A DNA stretch of 64,000 nt from NCBI GenBank assembly GCA_027919835.1, contig JANVFP010000025.1, positions 1 through 64,000 of the forward strand, in the 5' to 3' direction. Of the stretch, positions 23,448-34,245 are shown one piece after another. Origin of the DNA: Lentinula raphanica (Eukaryota; Basidiomycota; Agaricomycetes; Agaricales; Omphalotaceae). A program made the translations under genes and the position numbers. The notes beneath the pieces are model-generated. The model did not search any database, was not told the DNA's origin, and saw nothing but the letters and a program-made list of their open reading frames with translations. The first letter of the stretch is position 1; each line of letters opens with the position of its first letter.

Positions 23448-25403
23448 CACAAAGCTTATAATGGCAATCGTGGTGAGCTTGGCGGACACACGATCCCTCC
23501 TTCTCCCAGAATCCAAATCACTCAAAAGATCACCCATCCGGGCGAAGTCAACCGGGCACGGTATATGTCTCAGAATCCGGAGCTGTTGGCGACCAAGGCG
23601 GTGACGGGGGAGGTGTTGGTGTTTGATAGGATGAAGCATGTGAGTGAGCCTGAGCCGGATGGGGTGTCAAGGCCAAATATCTGGTTGGTTGGGCAGACTG
23701 GCAGGGAAGGGTGAGCCGTGCTTCGTGTCTACTGGTTTTGCTTTTTCTCAAAATTCTCGCATTTTGACGCTCCTTCAAGGTATGGTTTGGCCTAGAATCC
23801 CAACAAGGCTGGACATATATTAGGCGCATCGGAGGATATGACAGTGTGTCATTGGTCCGTCCTTATCACTACGTTCTGCTTCTGTTTGTTGAAGGATTTT
23901 CTGTACTTAACAGGGATTGTCAAGCCTACAGCAAGGAAAACTCCACGATCCAAACAACAATGATGTTCAGAGGACATACGTCGGTAGTAGGTGATGTTGA
24001 TTGACACAAGAAAGAATACCTTTTCACAAGTGTTCGGGGATGATAAAATGCTCTTGCTGTATGCCGATGCAACACTTGTTCTACACTTTAGTCACTAACA
24101 ATAGGGTTATTCAGAGTGGCCGATTCTAGGTCGATTCTGATGTCGTTCCCGAATCATCAGAATCAACAGTTTCGGGAACTCCTCTGGAGGCGTTCCCAAA
24201 ACGCAAACTCGATTCCTGAAGTCGATTCTCAGATAACCATAATATGTAGTTAAGGTTAAATTTTCTGCCGATAACCTTCCTGTTTTTGAAGAAAATAAGA
24301 TATCTTATTCACCGTTCAAATTTCAAAATGCCCCGTCAAAAGAAAATACAATCCGAGTCTCTCAAGAACAACGAAGATTCTCCTGAACACTCACCTCCTC
24401 CGAAACCTCGTCGCAAGGGCAAGGGTCACTTATGATAGATATTCTCGCATGAGCCTAATTGCTGCACTTTGTCGTTCGGTATACTTGCCCATCCCAGCGG
24501 TATGCAGTAAGAACTTAGAAGGGGAGGATGACGAGTTATGTATTATTTTAAATATTATTTATTAATCTCAGAATTCCAAAAATGCACAAGATAGGAAATA
24601 CTAGACTAGAACAAGGAAATGGAAAGCACGAATAGGAACGAGTTGGGAACGGGGGTGGTCAGAGTCAGGTGTCGATTCTCTTCACATCTTCATTCAAGAA
24701 TCGCATTTGGGAACGACATCAGAATTGACCTAGAATCGGCCACTCTGAATAACCCTAATGTTTCCATTCAAGATGGGATACAAGATCTCCTGGCGGCCCA
24801 GTAACAAAAGTACAAGCTCACGATCAAGAAATCCTCGCAGTCACCTTTAGTTCCCGCAAGTGAAGACCTTTTAATCACAGGCAGCGCAGACAAAGTTGGT
24901 CGTGATCTCATATTCGTCAGCCATACTCATGCATCTTGCTTCATCCATCCAGACTTGCATTCTTCATGACCTAAGACATCCAATCAGGAAACTGCATACC
25001 TTTGAATCACATACGGACGATGTACTGCACCTAGCCTGGTCTCTGCACAACTCTACCATTTTTGCATCTGTGTCGAGTGATCGCCGAATTAAAATCTGGG
25101 ATCTATTGCTCATTGGACAAGAGCAGACACCAGACGATCAGGAGGATGGTCCACCGGAGTTGCTCTTCATTCACAGAGGTACGTCATGTATTCTTGTCCT
25201 TGTTCATTCTCACATCTCACTAACCATCGGTTCTAACAAGACACACCACTCGCCCGACTGACTTTTGCTGGGCACCAGAAGAAATTGAGAACTGGACAGC
25301 AACTAGCGCATCAGAAGATAATGTAGTTAGGGTCTGGCAACCCACCATGTGTGTCTGGGCAGGAGAGCAAGTAGAAATTGACGCGAAGGAATTGGAGGAC
25401 TGA
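23448..25403 (+). pseudogene. HAT2: Dead HAT2/MSI1-type WD40 histone-binding gene
   Basis: The intact family (RBBP4/MSI1/HAT2) binds histone H4 in chromatin complexes. Recognisable blocks in order: GELGGHTIPPSPRIQI, HPGEVNRARYMSQNPELLAT, GEVLVFDRMKH, NKAGHILGASEDMTVCHW, MMFRGHTSVVGDVD, VQAHDQEILAVTF, KLHTFESHTDDVLHLAW, SSDRRIKIWDL, EQTPDDQEDGPPELLF and NWTATSASEDN-VRVWQPT, ending at TGA 25401-25403. It is not functional. A conserved Trp codon is TAG at 23793-23795 and another is TGA at 24002-24004. Frames shift repeatedly after 24000 and around 24850. A 654-bp TIR element sits in the middle (24103-24756). The N-terminal half of the first WD repeats is missing or unrecognisable. Probably a duplicate of a functional copy elsewhere. 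Confidence 0.9.
24103..24756. mobile_element. 654-bp non-autonomous TIR element in the HAT2 relic
   Basis: Inverted terminal repeats of about 48 bp, nearly perfect, beginning AGGGTTATTCAGAGTGGCCG and running to GATGTCGTTCCC. Flanked by AAT on both sides (24100-24102, 24757-24759); a TA duplication with termini starting GGG is an equally possible reading. The interior has a 35-codon basic ORF (24328-24435, MPRQKKIQSESLKNN... PPPKPRRKGKGHL) that could be the leftover start of a transposase or a captured fragment. The rest is non-coding and AT-rich. A PIF/Harbinger- or Tc1/mariner-type origin is possible, not proven. Confidence 0.85.
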
Positions 25404-26465
25404 AATTTAACAATATCACCACCATACTATAGGAGACTATTTCTATTCGGACTCGTACATGCCATGCTATATGCAATGGCCCACTTCCGCAAGTCTAATT
25501 ACATCACAGAGTCGCCAGAAGGCTTGCAGCTTCGAGAGGCCTCTTGAACCTTCAAAGTCTACGAGAGTTTATGCCTTGACTCACACGCAACAGCCTTTAA
25601 GATATAGTGAGATGAGTCAATCGTTTATTCAGGTTAGTCCCTCGATGTTCTTCCGATAGTTGTCCGGTTCTGAATCATAGACTCGACCCTCTGCTATTTT
25701 CATAGGAAGGGATTGGACTTATTCAACCCCCTCGGGCTGTCCACACTGTGGTGTCGGCGAGATCATCTATGACCTGTTTTAACGAAAAGGAGCATGCAGT
25801 TGAAGCTTCACCTAAAGACTTGGCTCCTTCTGAATCCCCAGAGCAAGATCCTTCTCCTTCGTCAGACGAAAAAGTGATTTCGTGGGAGGACTTCTATAAT
25901 AACGACTATCCGAATAAAAAGCAAAGCCGCTTGACCCGTAACTTGCGATTCCAGATCTTCAACGTATATCGTCGGCTGTTCTGTGCCGTGTTCATAGCCA
26001 ATATGGCTATATTTGTTGCTTTCTGTGTCCGTGGCGCTAGCGTACCCAAGCTGGGCGAGGTGGCAATTGCAAACCTTTTTGTTGCGACTCTATGCCGCCA
26101 GGAATATGTCATCAATGCAATTTTCTTCGTGCTCTGTTCTGCACCTAAATCGTAAGCTTATTCTTGCTCTAGCCTACTCACAGCATTGAAAAGATCTTAC
26201 CATAGCTTGCCATTATGGATTCTGCCGCGTATACAGCCTTCCTGGCAGTATTCATTCAGGGTCTGCAATATCAGGTACAATCTAGCTTGTACTATTTGTC
26301 GGCCAAGCAACGAGGAGTTTTGTCGAAGGTGGAGAGGTAAGCACTGTTCATTCGTTCTGTTCTGGCAATATATGAACTGACTGATTGCGTTCCATTGGTG
26401 TTCCAGGTATCTGCAGCCACACTCGGGGTCATGTATTCGATCCTGTTGCTTCTTTTAGTGATTAC

Positions 26466-26756
26466 ATCAGGAAAAATATTCTCATCTCTAGAGTCCCCAG
26501 AGATACCCCCCAATTCCTAGGCTGCTCAGAGATTTTTGTGAACTTTGAAAGCTCAAAAAACATCCTAGAGATCCTGAAAGATCCTGAAAGCATCTGAAAG
26601 CATCTGAAAGCACCAGAGAGCACCAGAAAGCACCAGAAAGCACCCAGAGAATTTTTAGAAGCCTCAAAGAACTCAGATACTCTAGGCTCTCTGAGACTAC
26701 CTAGGAATTGGGGGGTATCTCTGGAGACTCTAGAGGTGAGAATATTTTTCCTGATG
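26466..26756. mobile_element. 291-bp TIR element (MITE), copy B
   Basis: Same termini as the element at 225-421 (CATCAGGAAAAAT, then a C6 run). The TIRs here are longer, about 50 bp, through CTCTAGAGTC-CAGAGATACCCCCC. Flanked by TA on both sides, and excision restores the exon sequence of the paralogous gene. The core (26570-26650) is a degenerate about 10-bp tandem repeat of the type GAAAGCACCA. Confidence 0.88.
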
Positions 26757-26854
26757 TATTCTCTTTTCATACCCTTTGTTTAGAAGTAAACATCATGATG
26801 CCTTTGAGTATGTTCACCGATTCATGGGATGGACAGTGGTGGTATTGGTTTGGG

Positions 26855-27634
26855 TTCATGGGCTATGTCCGTGGAGGCTTATGTCCCAATTCGGACATAA
26901 GCCATCAGTTGTCACTTTTGTGACTTGATCACGCTCGAGCTCAGCGGCTCGCGCTCTCTCGCGCTCAGTGCACTCTTCTCAATGTACCCATATTAGCTAC
27001 CGATATCTTTCCCTATAGCAGTGCAATTCTGGTAAACTACCTGGTACTTGCAGATGAACTTGAGAATTGGAAAAGGATGTCAATGACAATTTTCCTTTTG
27101 AGTTTTCACTGAGTCCTTTTGTGTCTGTGCTGATGCAAGCTCTCATTCTTCTTTACTTTTAATATCCCTTGAGCTTGAGTTCTACTTTGTATCAAAAATC
27201 AAGGTCGCTGCTGTCAACTTGAAGACTCGAGTCTCGCTGTGAATCGTAATGAGACGGGCAAGTGGGACTGTGGGAAAAGAAACTCGGAAGCAGACAGATT
27301 TGGCTACGGCATCATGCGGCACAGTGCAAAAATTTGGGCTGAGTCAAAGGTTTTTGCGTCACCTTGAAAATGATTGGCTGGGCTTATGTCGAATGGGGCA
27401 GTCGCCCAAAAAGAGATAAGCCTCATGCGACATCAGCCTGCCAAAAATGGTCTTGATTTCGGTAAGCCAGAGTGTCAAAAATTGAGTTCACCTGTGTGTT
27501 CTACAGCAAGAAACCGGAGATACAAGCTCAGAATAAGCTCTGGTAATCCTCTCCTTCTCTCTTTTCTTTTTCTCTTTCTACAACTTGAAAAAACTTGAAA
27601 AATCCTGAATCTCCACAGACATAAACCATAAGCC
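26855..27634. mobile_element. 780-bp TIR element with 10-bp target duplication
   Basis: TTGGTTTGGG occurs on both sides (26845-26854 and 27635-27644), and the paralogous gene has it once, so the boundaries are firm. The ends are imperfect inverted repeats (left ATGGGCTATGTCCGTGGAG, right complement ATGGTTTATGTCTGTGGAG). A target duplication of 9-10 bp is typical of Mutator-like elements. Just inside the left end is a GGCTTATGTCC/GGACATAAGCC hairpin (26877-26904). No transposase is encoded; the short open frame at 27374-27598 is not protein-like. Confidence 0.85.
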
Positions 27635-28780
27635 TTGGTTTGGGCACAGGTATGATGATGTTCAATTTCCCACGTCCATCATGCCGCTTTCATCCGTACT
27701 TCAAGAACTAAGTCTTACCACTATGTTATGCCAAAGGTTGTCTTGCTCAATAATGATTACAAGGGAGTTAGATCCTTAGTGCATGCCCTGAGGACGAATG
27801 CAACATTTTGGCTGGTGGCAATTCTGACAGGTACATAAGTCAAGGTCTGAATCATTGCATCGTAGCTAATCAGATTTGCCAATTTTCAGCATTAATAGCT
27901 CTGCGTACGTTCATTCTTATCAGGTTTTCAGGGAAGTACTGATGATAATATCAAGCATGGACAAGACTTCGTAAAGAGATGGTTAAAAGCGAGGTTCTTT
28001 CCAATCACGCTTTGAGGCTCTACTTCGATTATGGTGATTTATTTCAAGGCAGTGGCCTTTTTGCCCAACCATTTTGTTAAACTTCATTCTGGCAGATGAA
28101 CCTGTTCCCGGTAGCTTCATCCGGATATCAAACAAGCCACTCCTCGATTGGCATAGTTTCGCCACTATCAGTGAACCCGGAAAGAAAGGTTTCTCAATCG
28201 TCATTTCTAGAGCTGGTGACTGGACCAGTGCAATGATTGTCTCTCCACCGCCTCAAGTCTGGGTAAAAGGCATACCTGTAACAGGTGAAATTGTTCAACG
28301 ACCTATCGATTGTTATACTTGTTATGTGCTCATACCACTAATCAACAGGAGTCATGCGCATTGTTCCTCTTTTCAGACGAGTTGTCGTCGTGGCCACTGG
28401 AAGCGGGATTGGTCCCTGCGCTCCTCATGTTTTTGCAAAACAATCCAATATCCAGCTGCTATGGTCCGCACCGAATGTGCGAGAGACATTTGGAGATAAG
28501 CTCGTTGATTCATTACTGGAAGCATCACCGAACGCCGTCATCTACGGTCAGTGATACTTACATGTTTATTGGTACTTTCTTGATGAAGCCTTTACCACGA
28601 TGATCCATAGATACTCGCAAGAACAGAAAACCTGACATGGTGAAACTCGTCGCTCGTTTGGTGAGGGAATTCGAGGCTGAAGCAGTTTGCATCATATCCA
28701 ATCCCCCCCTGACAAGGAAAGTTGTTTATGGAATGATGAGCAGGGGGATTCCTGCTTTTGGAGCGATCTGGGACTCTTAG

Positions 28781-31233
28781 ATGTGTGAATGCTCCTCGAG
28801 CTGGCTTGGTCCCCTCTTACAATTCTTGCACTGAGCCAATAGTATGATGATGAAAGTATATGATAAAGATAATCAATACCACGGCCTCATGTTGCCTCTT
28901 TGTAGTTATAGACATGATTCAAAACCTATCCTCGGTGCCATCTGGTGCCATTTGCTCCGGAGCTTATCTGGCTCTTATTCAAGTGACTTTTCGACAATGG
29001 AGACCCCTGTATTAGGAGCGGGTACGGTAACTGAGCAAAATCAAAATGGAAAATATGAGTACTGAAGATTCTTGAAGATAGAAGGCTGTCTCAATATCTT
29101 GTGCGCGCCGGGGGTTCAGCATAACTCTCGGGCTTGGTGAATATCCGACTCGTAGAGTATTCGAATCTGGATGAGTCCATCTTCAACTGGAGAAATTCAC
29201 GAAATACGTTCGCCCGAAATTTGTAAGAATTGTACACATCTTCGGCGTGCGCCATGCAAGTCTTACAGCTTCAGTAAAAGTGAACGGGTGAATAATATCT
29301 TCGCTCTGAAATTGGACGTGGCACCAAGTCGATTCATCAGTAAATCACGGAAAGTACGATATGGCATTATACCAATCGTGAGATTTAGCAATAATTCAAG
29401 GAGGATGCCATTGAATAGGATTTGGAGGCACAGCGATGCCATATGTCAAGGGGTTGTGAGGTCAATATATAGATTATAGAATGTTATAACCTTCATGTAA
29501 TTGTTCGACCAGAGGCCAAATAGCTTCAATTCTTCCAGTGTCCTTCAACCTCTTGTATTCCCACTGAAATTGTGGTTTCACCTAACCATCATCTGTCAGA
29601 ATTCTAATAGGGTGAGCATAATTTCCAATCTCTACTCGCAACCTCCAAAATGTTATATAGCACTTGTACTCGCAAGACAGTGTCAGTCCGAGGAACTACC
29701 ATATTCCTTTAATAATATTCATCACCATACTAGTGCTCAGCTACATAGGAGCGACCACCTGGCGACCACTACCAATACCCAGTACCGTCACATACTATGC
29801 TTGAGACCGCCATCTCATCCAGAATATGTATCAAATCCCCGACTTTGCTCCCCTCTGCTCTTCCTCTTCCACTTGCAAGTTGCATCTGAGTTGCATTACA
29901 ACATTTTCTAACGTTTCCCGTCCAGTGTTTAACTTTGTCTTCACCGTTCACTCCACCTTTCAGCCAATGTTTCAATTCCTTTCAATTGTATGGCCGCCCC
30001 TTATGCATTACGGCCCACGGAGCTCTTCTACCCTGCAAGTCAATGGCACCTAAGCAACGTCAACTATTGAACCAAAATCACCGCCCATGAGCTGAGTGCT
30101 CGCCGCTGATTGTGATGCAAGTCCAGGTCTGCCCATTTGGGGAAACAAGTCCGAAGCGGTGCAAAGAGATTTTGAGATGGTATAAAAACTGGCATTCCCA
30201 CTATAACTTGACTTATTCTTCTTCTCTTCCAGACCGCATCCTCAAATTGCCTTCAAGCTCTCATTCCCAGAGCCATGGCTTGCGCCTTGGCTCAGCTGTT
30301 ATTTCTACTGGATTCTATACTTCTATAGAATGTTGGGTGTCATTTGCTACCGGTCCAATTACATGGTGCGAGCTCACAATCTCTTTCGTCGCACTCATTT
30401 TACTGAGTACACTTTTCATTTTATCTAGACTCGCATTGGATCCGCACTTCCTCCATGATCTATATAAGCGACTCGATGGCCCACTGTTGACTCATGAGTC
30501 GGAAATACCCATCACGGTACGTTGCTTCCTCCTTTCATTCGTTGAAGAGAACGACTGAACAAGTACCAACTCCTCGATCATTCTTGTTCTAGGTTAGACA
30601 CTTTTTCTTCCTCAAACCTTCATAATTGGCGCATTTACAAAGGTACGTTGCATTCTCCAATTTCATTCTAATAACCAGCTCATATCTTACTGCCAGATCT
30701 CAACCGGTGACCGCTGAGACGTGAGTGTGGGTGATTTATTGATCTTTCGTAGTTCTACCAGTATATATTATTACTATTTGCTCTGTATATTATGTTTAGT
30801 TGCAATGATCAGTCCATCATGAAATAACACTCCTATATTGTCTGAAAATCATTGAGGGAATTGTCATTTTACTACAATCTGTGAATCAACCAACAAAGAG
30901 CAATCATACCTATCAGACAATGCGATGTTTGAAAAACATTCCAACACATTGGTGAATTGGTATCATACATCCCCGAAGTTCCAACCAGGTGTCATTGATC
31001 CTCAGAATATACAGGTGGTGCAATGATTGTTGCAAATGAAAATGTGGTACAATCATTACACTGGGGGTGTAACATTATAATCCGTCATATGCAGTTATAG
31101 TATCACCAGAATTATTCCACCACATTATACCGATTATACCTACATTACAAGCAAATCTCCAAATGACAATTGCTTGTGAACATCTCCTCAATTTTGTGAT
31201 GTTCGCCAGATGTGGCAGTAAGTCAGAAGCTGC
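28781..31233. other. Intergenic, no confident gene
   Basis: About 2.4 kb. A TATA-like GGTATAAAAAC at 30179 precedes a CT-rich stretch and an open frame (30112-30558) with one hydrophobic segment (ELTISFVALILLSTLFIL), but the frame starts upstream of the TATA box and no splice plan makes a protein. The rest looks AT-rich and non-coding. Confidence 0.4.
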
Positions 31234-31266
31234 ATGGGCGCTTAGCGCCTAACGCCTAGCGCCCAT
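31234..31266. repeat. GC-rich palindrome just upstream of ALG6
   Basis: Arms ATGGGCGCT (31234-31242) and AGCGCCCAT (31258-31266) are perfect complements. The loop contains further GCGCC/GGCG symmetry. It ends 21 bp before the ALG6 start codon, so it would fall in the 5' UTR or at the transcription start. Confidence 0.8.
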
Positions 31267-31287
31267 AACTTTACTTCTTGGACGACC

Positions 31288-33883
31288 ATGGTCGACGTAC
31301 CTGACTCAATCTCTCATTTCCCTTCAAAGTCCAGCCGAAAATTTCCTTCACAATCTTTCACTCCTTCTTCTACATCTACTAGTGCCGGGAACTCGCTCGT
31401 CATCAACACGAACAATATCCATCTGTGAGTACACAATTGAACTGCAATGACTATTCGATTCACAAGTCATAGGCAGTCTTCTTCTTCACAGATAATAGCA
31501 CCTACACCTCGCAGACCTTTTCTCGAGAGCAACGCAAGCTCATGGCTACATACTCCACCGCTTTCACCGGTATCTTCCAGAGGCATATCACCAACCTCCA
31601 CGCGGGCGCTAAGCCCGTACACCTCTCTCGCTGGAAATGGTCACGAAAGTATCAGCCTCATTTTGGACAAGGGCGCGTCGAAATTGACAAATACAGAAGG
31701 GCCCTCCATCTCAGACTCTGGAATGGGTCGTCGTTGGATAAGATGGTCGCACAAGCGTGGAATGAGAGCTTCATTAGTAGCCCTGATATTGTTAGCTTCT
31801 GTGTTTCTCAAGCTTTGTTTGGGAGTAGGATCGTACTCAGGTGTGCTTGTTATGAACAGCTTTGCGTGATTAACATTGACCTGAAGCACAAACACAGGCC
31901 AAAACACACCTCCAATGTACGGTGACTATGAAGCGCAACGCCATTGGATGGAAATCACCTTTCACCTACCCATACACGAATGGTATTCGTACGACTTGCA
32001 ATATTGGGGCTTAGACTATCCTCCATTGACAGCTTATGTGTCCTGGCTATGTGGCGCTGTGTACGGCCTTGCTTCCCAACTTCTGTTATGACGCTACTGA
32101 GTTTTTGGGTCTTTCACAGAGCAAACATTGTCAATCCAACATGGGTTGCCTTATATTCCTCCCGTGGAATCGAGACAGTCAGCAGCAAATTGTTCATGCG
32201 TGTCACTGTGATCGTCTTCGACTCCTTGATCTACGTTCCGGCCGTGCTCGTATTTTCCAGGACATGGTATGGTGCACGCTCCAGAAGGACTCAAGATCTG
32301 GCTTTTTTGGTATTGATTCTACAACCCGCCCTCTTCCTCATCGATTTCGGACACTTCCAGTATAACTCCGTCATGCTTGGTCCGTCTCCGTGATTTCCAT
32401 ATCTCTTATGCTCACTTATACGACCGATCAGGTCTCACAATCATGGCAATCAACTTCTTCGCAACTGGGAATGATCTCCTCGGTGCCGCTTCATTCGTGT
32501 TCAGCTTGGGGTTCAAGCAAATGGCTCTCTACTACGCACCAGCTGTCGGCACTTATCTTCTTGCGAAATGTGTCTTTCTAGGTCCTACCGATGGCAGTCG
32601 GTTATTCGTACGACTTGGGTGCACTACCGTTGCCACATTCATACTACTCTTCCTTCCATGGATCCCGCCGTTCTCTACATCGCCCGCCCTCATCCTTGAC
32701 CCAATATCTCGTATATTCCCTTTCGCGCGTGGTTTGTTCGAAGACAAAGTTGCAAACTTTTGGTGCGCCTCAAATGTGGTGATCAAGTGGAAAACATGGA
32801 TAGCACAGGAGATGTTAGTAAAAGTTGCAGCTGTTTTGACACTCCTTGGATTCCTTCCAAGTGTCATCGTGATGGGGAAAACAGCCTGGGAGTTGAAGGT
32901 GTGGAACGGGTCCGCAGAAACAGGATCAAATTCAAATGAGCATACACAAAACTCGAATCAGGAAGAGTCTTCGTCGCATACGCCAATCCTTTCCCTCCTC
33001 CCTTATGCACTCATAAACTCATCCATGTCATTTTTTCTATTCTCATTCCAAGTGCACGAGAAAACCATCCTTTTACCTCTCATGCCCTTGATGCTCCTAT
33101 TCTCTGGAGCAACGCCAGGTTCAGAGGTATACTCTTGGGGAGCGTTGGGTAGCAACGTAGCTGTTTTCAGGTTAGTGAAGACATCACCGAGTGTACCTCG
33201 AAATCGATTTTTCTAACTGCCTGAAATAGTATGTGGCCATTACTGCAGAAGGATGGACTGGCTCTTCCATATTTTGCACTCCTCGTTCTATGGAATCGCG
33301 TCATTGGTCATAACCCTATCCGACTTATATCTACGGTTTTTTCCTTCAACTCACTTATTCACCTGTTTTCTGCTGTCAGTCCTTTTTTTCTTTGCTGCCT
33401 GGCACATTATTAACTGTATGATAGGCTGTGTATACCGCTATCATCTTTCTACACCTGTTGGAACTATTGATCACCCCGCCCGCTCGCTATCCTGACCTAT
33501 TTTCTGTTCTCAACGTCCTTGTTAGTACACCTGTATTCGTGTGCTTGTGGTTATGGAGTATCAAATGCTGCATCCAAGTCGGCTGGGCACTCTCTGGACC
33601 ATCAGACCTCGTCAAACCGGATGGCGAACCTCGACATGCAAAGCTTTCCACCGCAGCTAGCGATGCGAATCAGAGGCGGCCCTCGTTTATAGCCAAACCG
33701 CAGGGCGACAGGACACGGGCGGTTAGCTTGGGACCTGCACAAGGGAAACGCCTCCGGAGGTCATCTACACATTCTGCTGCGGGGTCTGCATCTAGCGCGA
33801 TTGGTCCCTCGTCTTCCTCTCTCTCTCGTCGCACGACAGGTAGTATTTTAGTGGAGGGACATGTGGAAGCCTCTTCACAGTGA
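31288..33883 (+). CDS. ALG6: ALG6 dolichyl-P-glucose:Man9GlcNAc2-PP-dolichol glucosyltransferase
   Basis: Adds the first glucose to the lipid-linked N-glycan precursor on the lumenal side of the ER. Seven exons (31288-31424, 31473-31840, 31898-32060, 32120-32379, 32432-33170, 33230-33374, 33425-33883), 756 residues. A Ser/Pro-rich cytosolic N-terminus of about 140 residues precedes the first membrane helix. The first lumenal loop carries the catalytic region: [36 protein letters not shown], including the conserved acidic residues of GDYEAQ and GLDYPP. Further blocks: [76 protein letters not shown] long basic, Ser-rich C-terminal tail (about 110 residues) is an extension compared with yeast. 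The ATG at 31288 fits the first exon; confident in identity, less in the extreme N-terminus. Confidence 0.94.
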
Positions 33884-34245
33884 TTTTGTTGTGTTGTATA
33901 TTAGTATCTCTGCATGGAACCGTTGATCATTCGACAAAATACTGCGAAAGAACGGGGGCAGACAGACAGATTATCGATAAGATATGATGATGAGATAAGT
34001 ATTTTGTTCGCATGATTATCCTTGCAGAGTAACTCCTTATACTCTCCCCGGTGCTCTTATAAGCGGCTGAGATTGATCATGGGCCCATGGGGGATGATGT
34101 CAAAGGCATCGTCTCATCTCGGAAACGCCCCGGAAGGCGCCCATCAAGTGAGAACACGATATAAACAGCTCAGTTCTTCTCAAGAACAATCCATTCCCCC
34201 CAAACCTGAGCCAAGTTCCAAGACAGTATCACACTCACAGGCAGC
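33884..34245. other. Intergenic, ALG6 to dienelactone hydrolase
   Basis: Head-to-tail spacer holding the ALG6 3' end and the promoter of the next gene. No recognisable element. Confidence 0.4.

Larger units (their letters stand above)
25612..28780 (+). pseudogene. Disrupted paralogue of the TmpA-like reductase gene
   Basis: Same exon plan and very similar sequence to the gene at 20040-22042, from the same start (MSQSF) to the same end (GIPAFGAIWDS, stop 28778-28780). Lesions: exon 3 lacks 11 nt near 26222, giving a frameshift; a Trp codon in the same exon has become TAG near 26283; exon 4 carries a 291-bp MITE (26466-26756) and, at its 3' end, a 780-bp TIR element (26855-27634) with a 10-bp target duplication. 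The exons after 27700 look open and retain the flavin- and NAD-binding blocks, so decay is recent and began in the membrane-domain half. No functional reductase can be made. Confidence 0.92.

Noticed and set aside
24896..25261. Open WD40-like frame that could be called a gene
   Set aside because: It is an exon-sized remnant of the HAT2/MSI1 relic; flanking family blocks are in other frames and interrupted by stops.
27374..27598. Open frame inside the 780-bp element
   Set aside because: Too short and without transposase motifs; likely chance.
30112..30558. 148-codon plus-strand frame with a hydrophobic segment
   Set aside because: The TATA-like box lies inside the frame, no splice plan extends it, and the composition is not protein-like.
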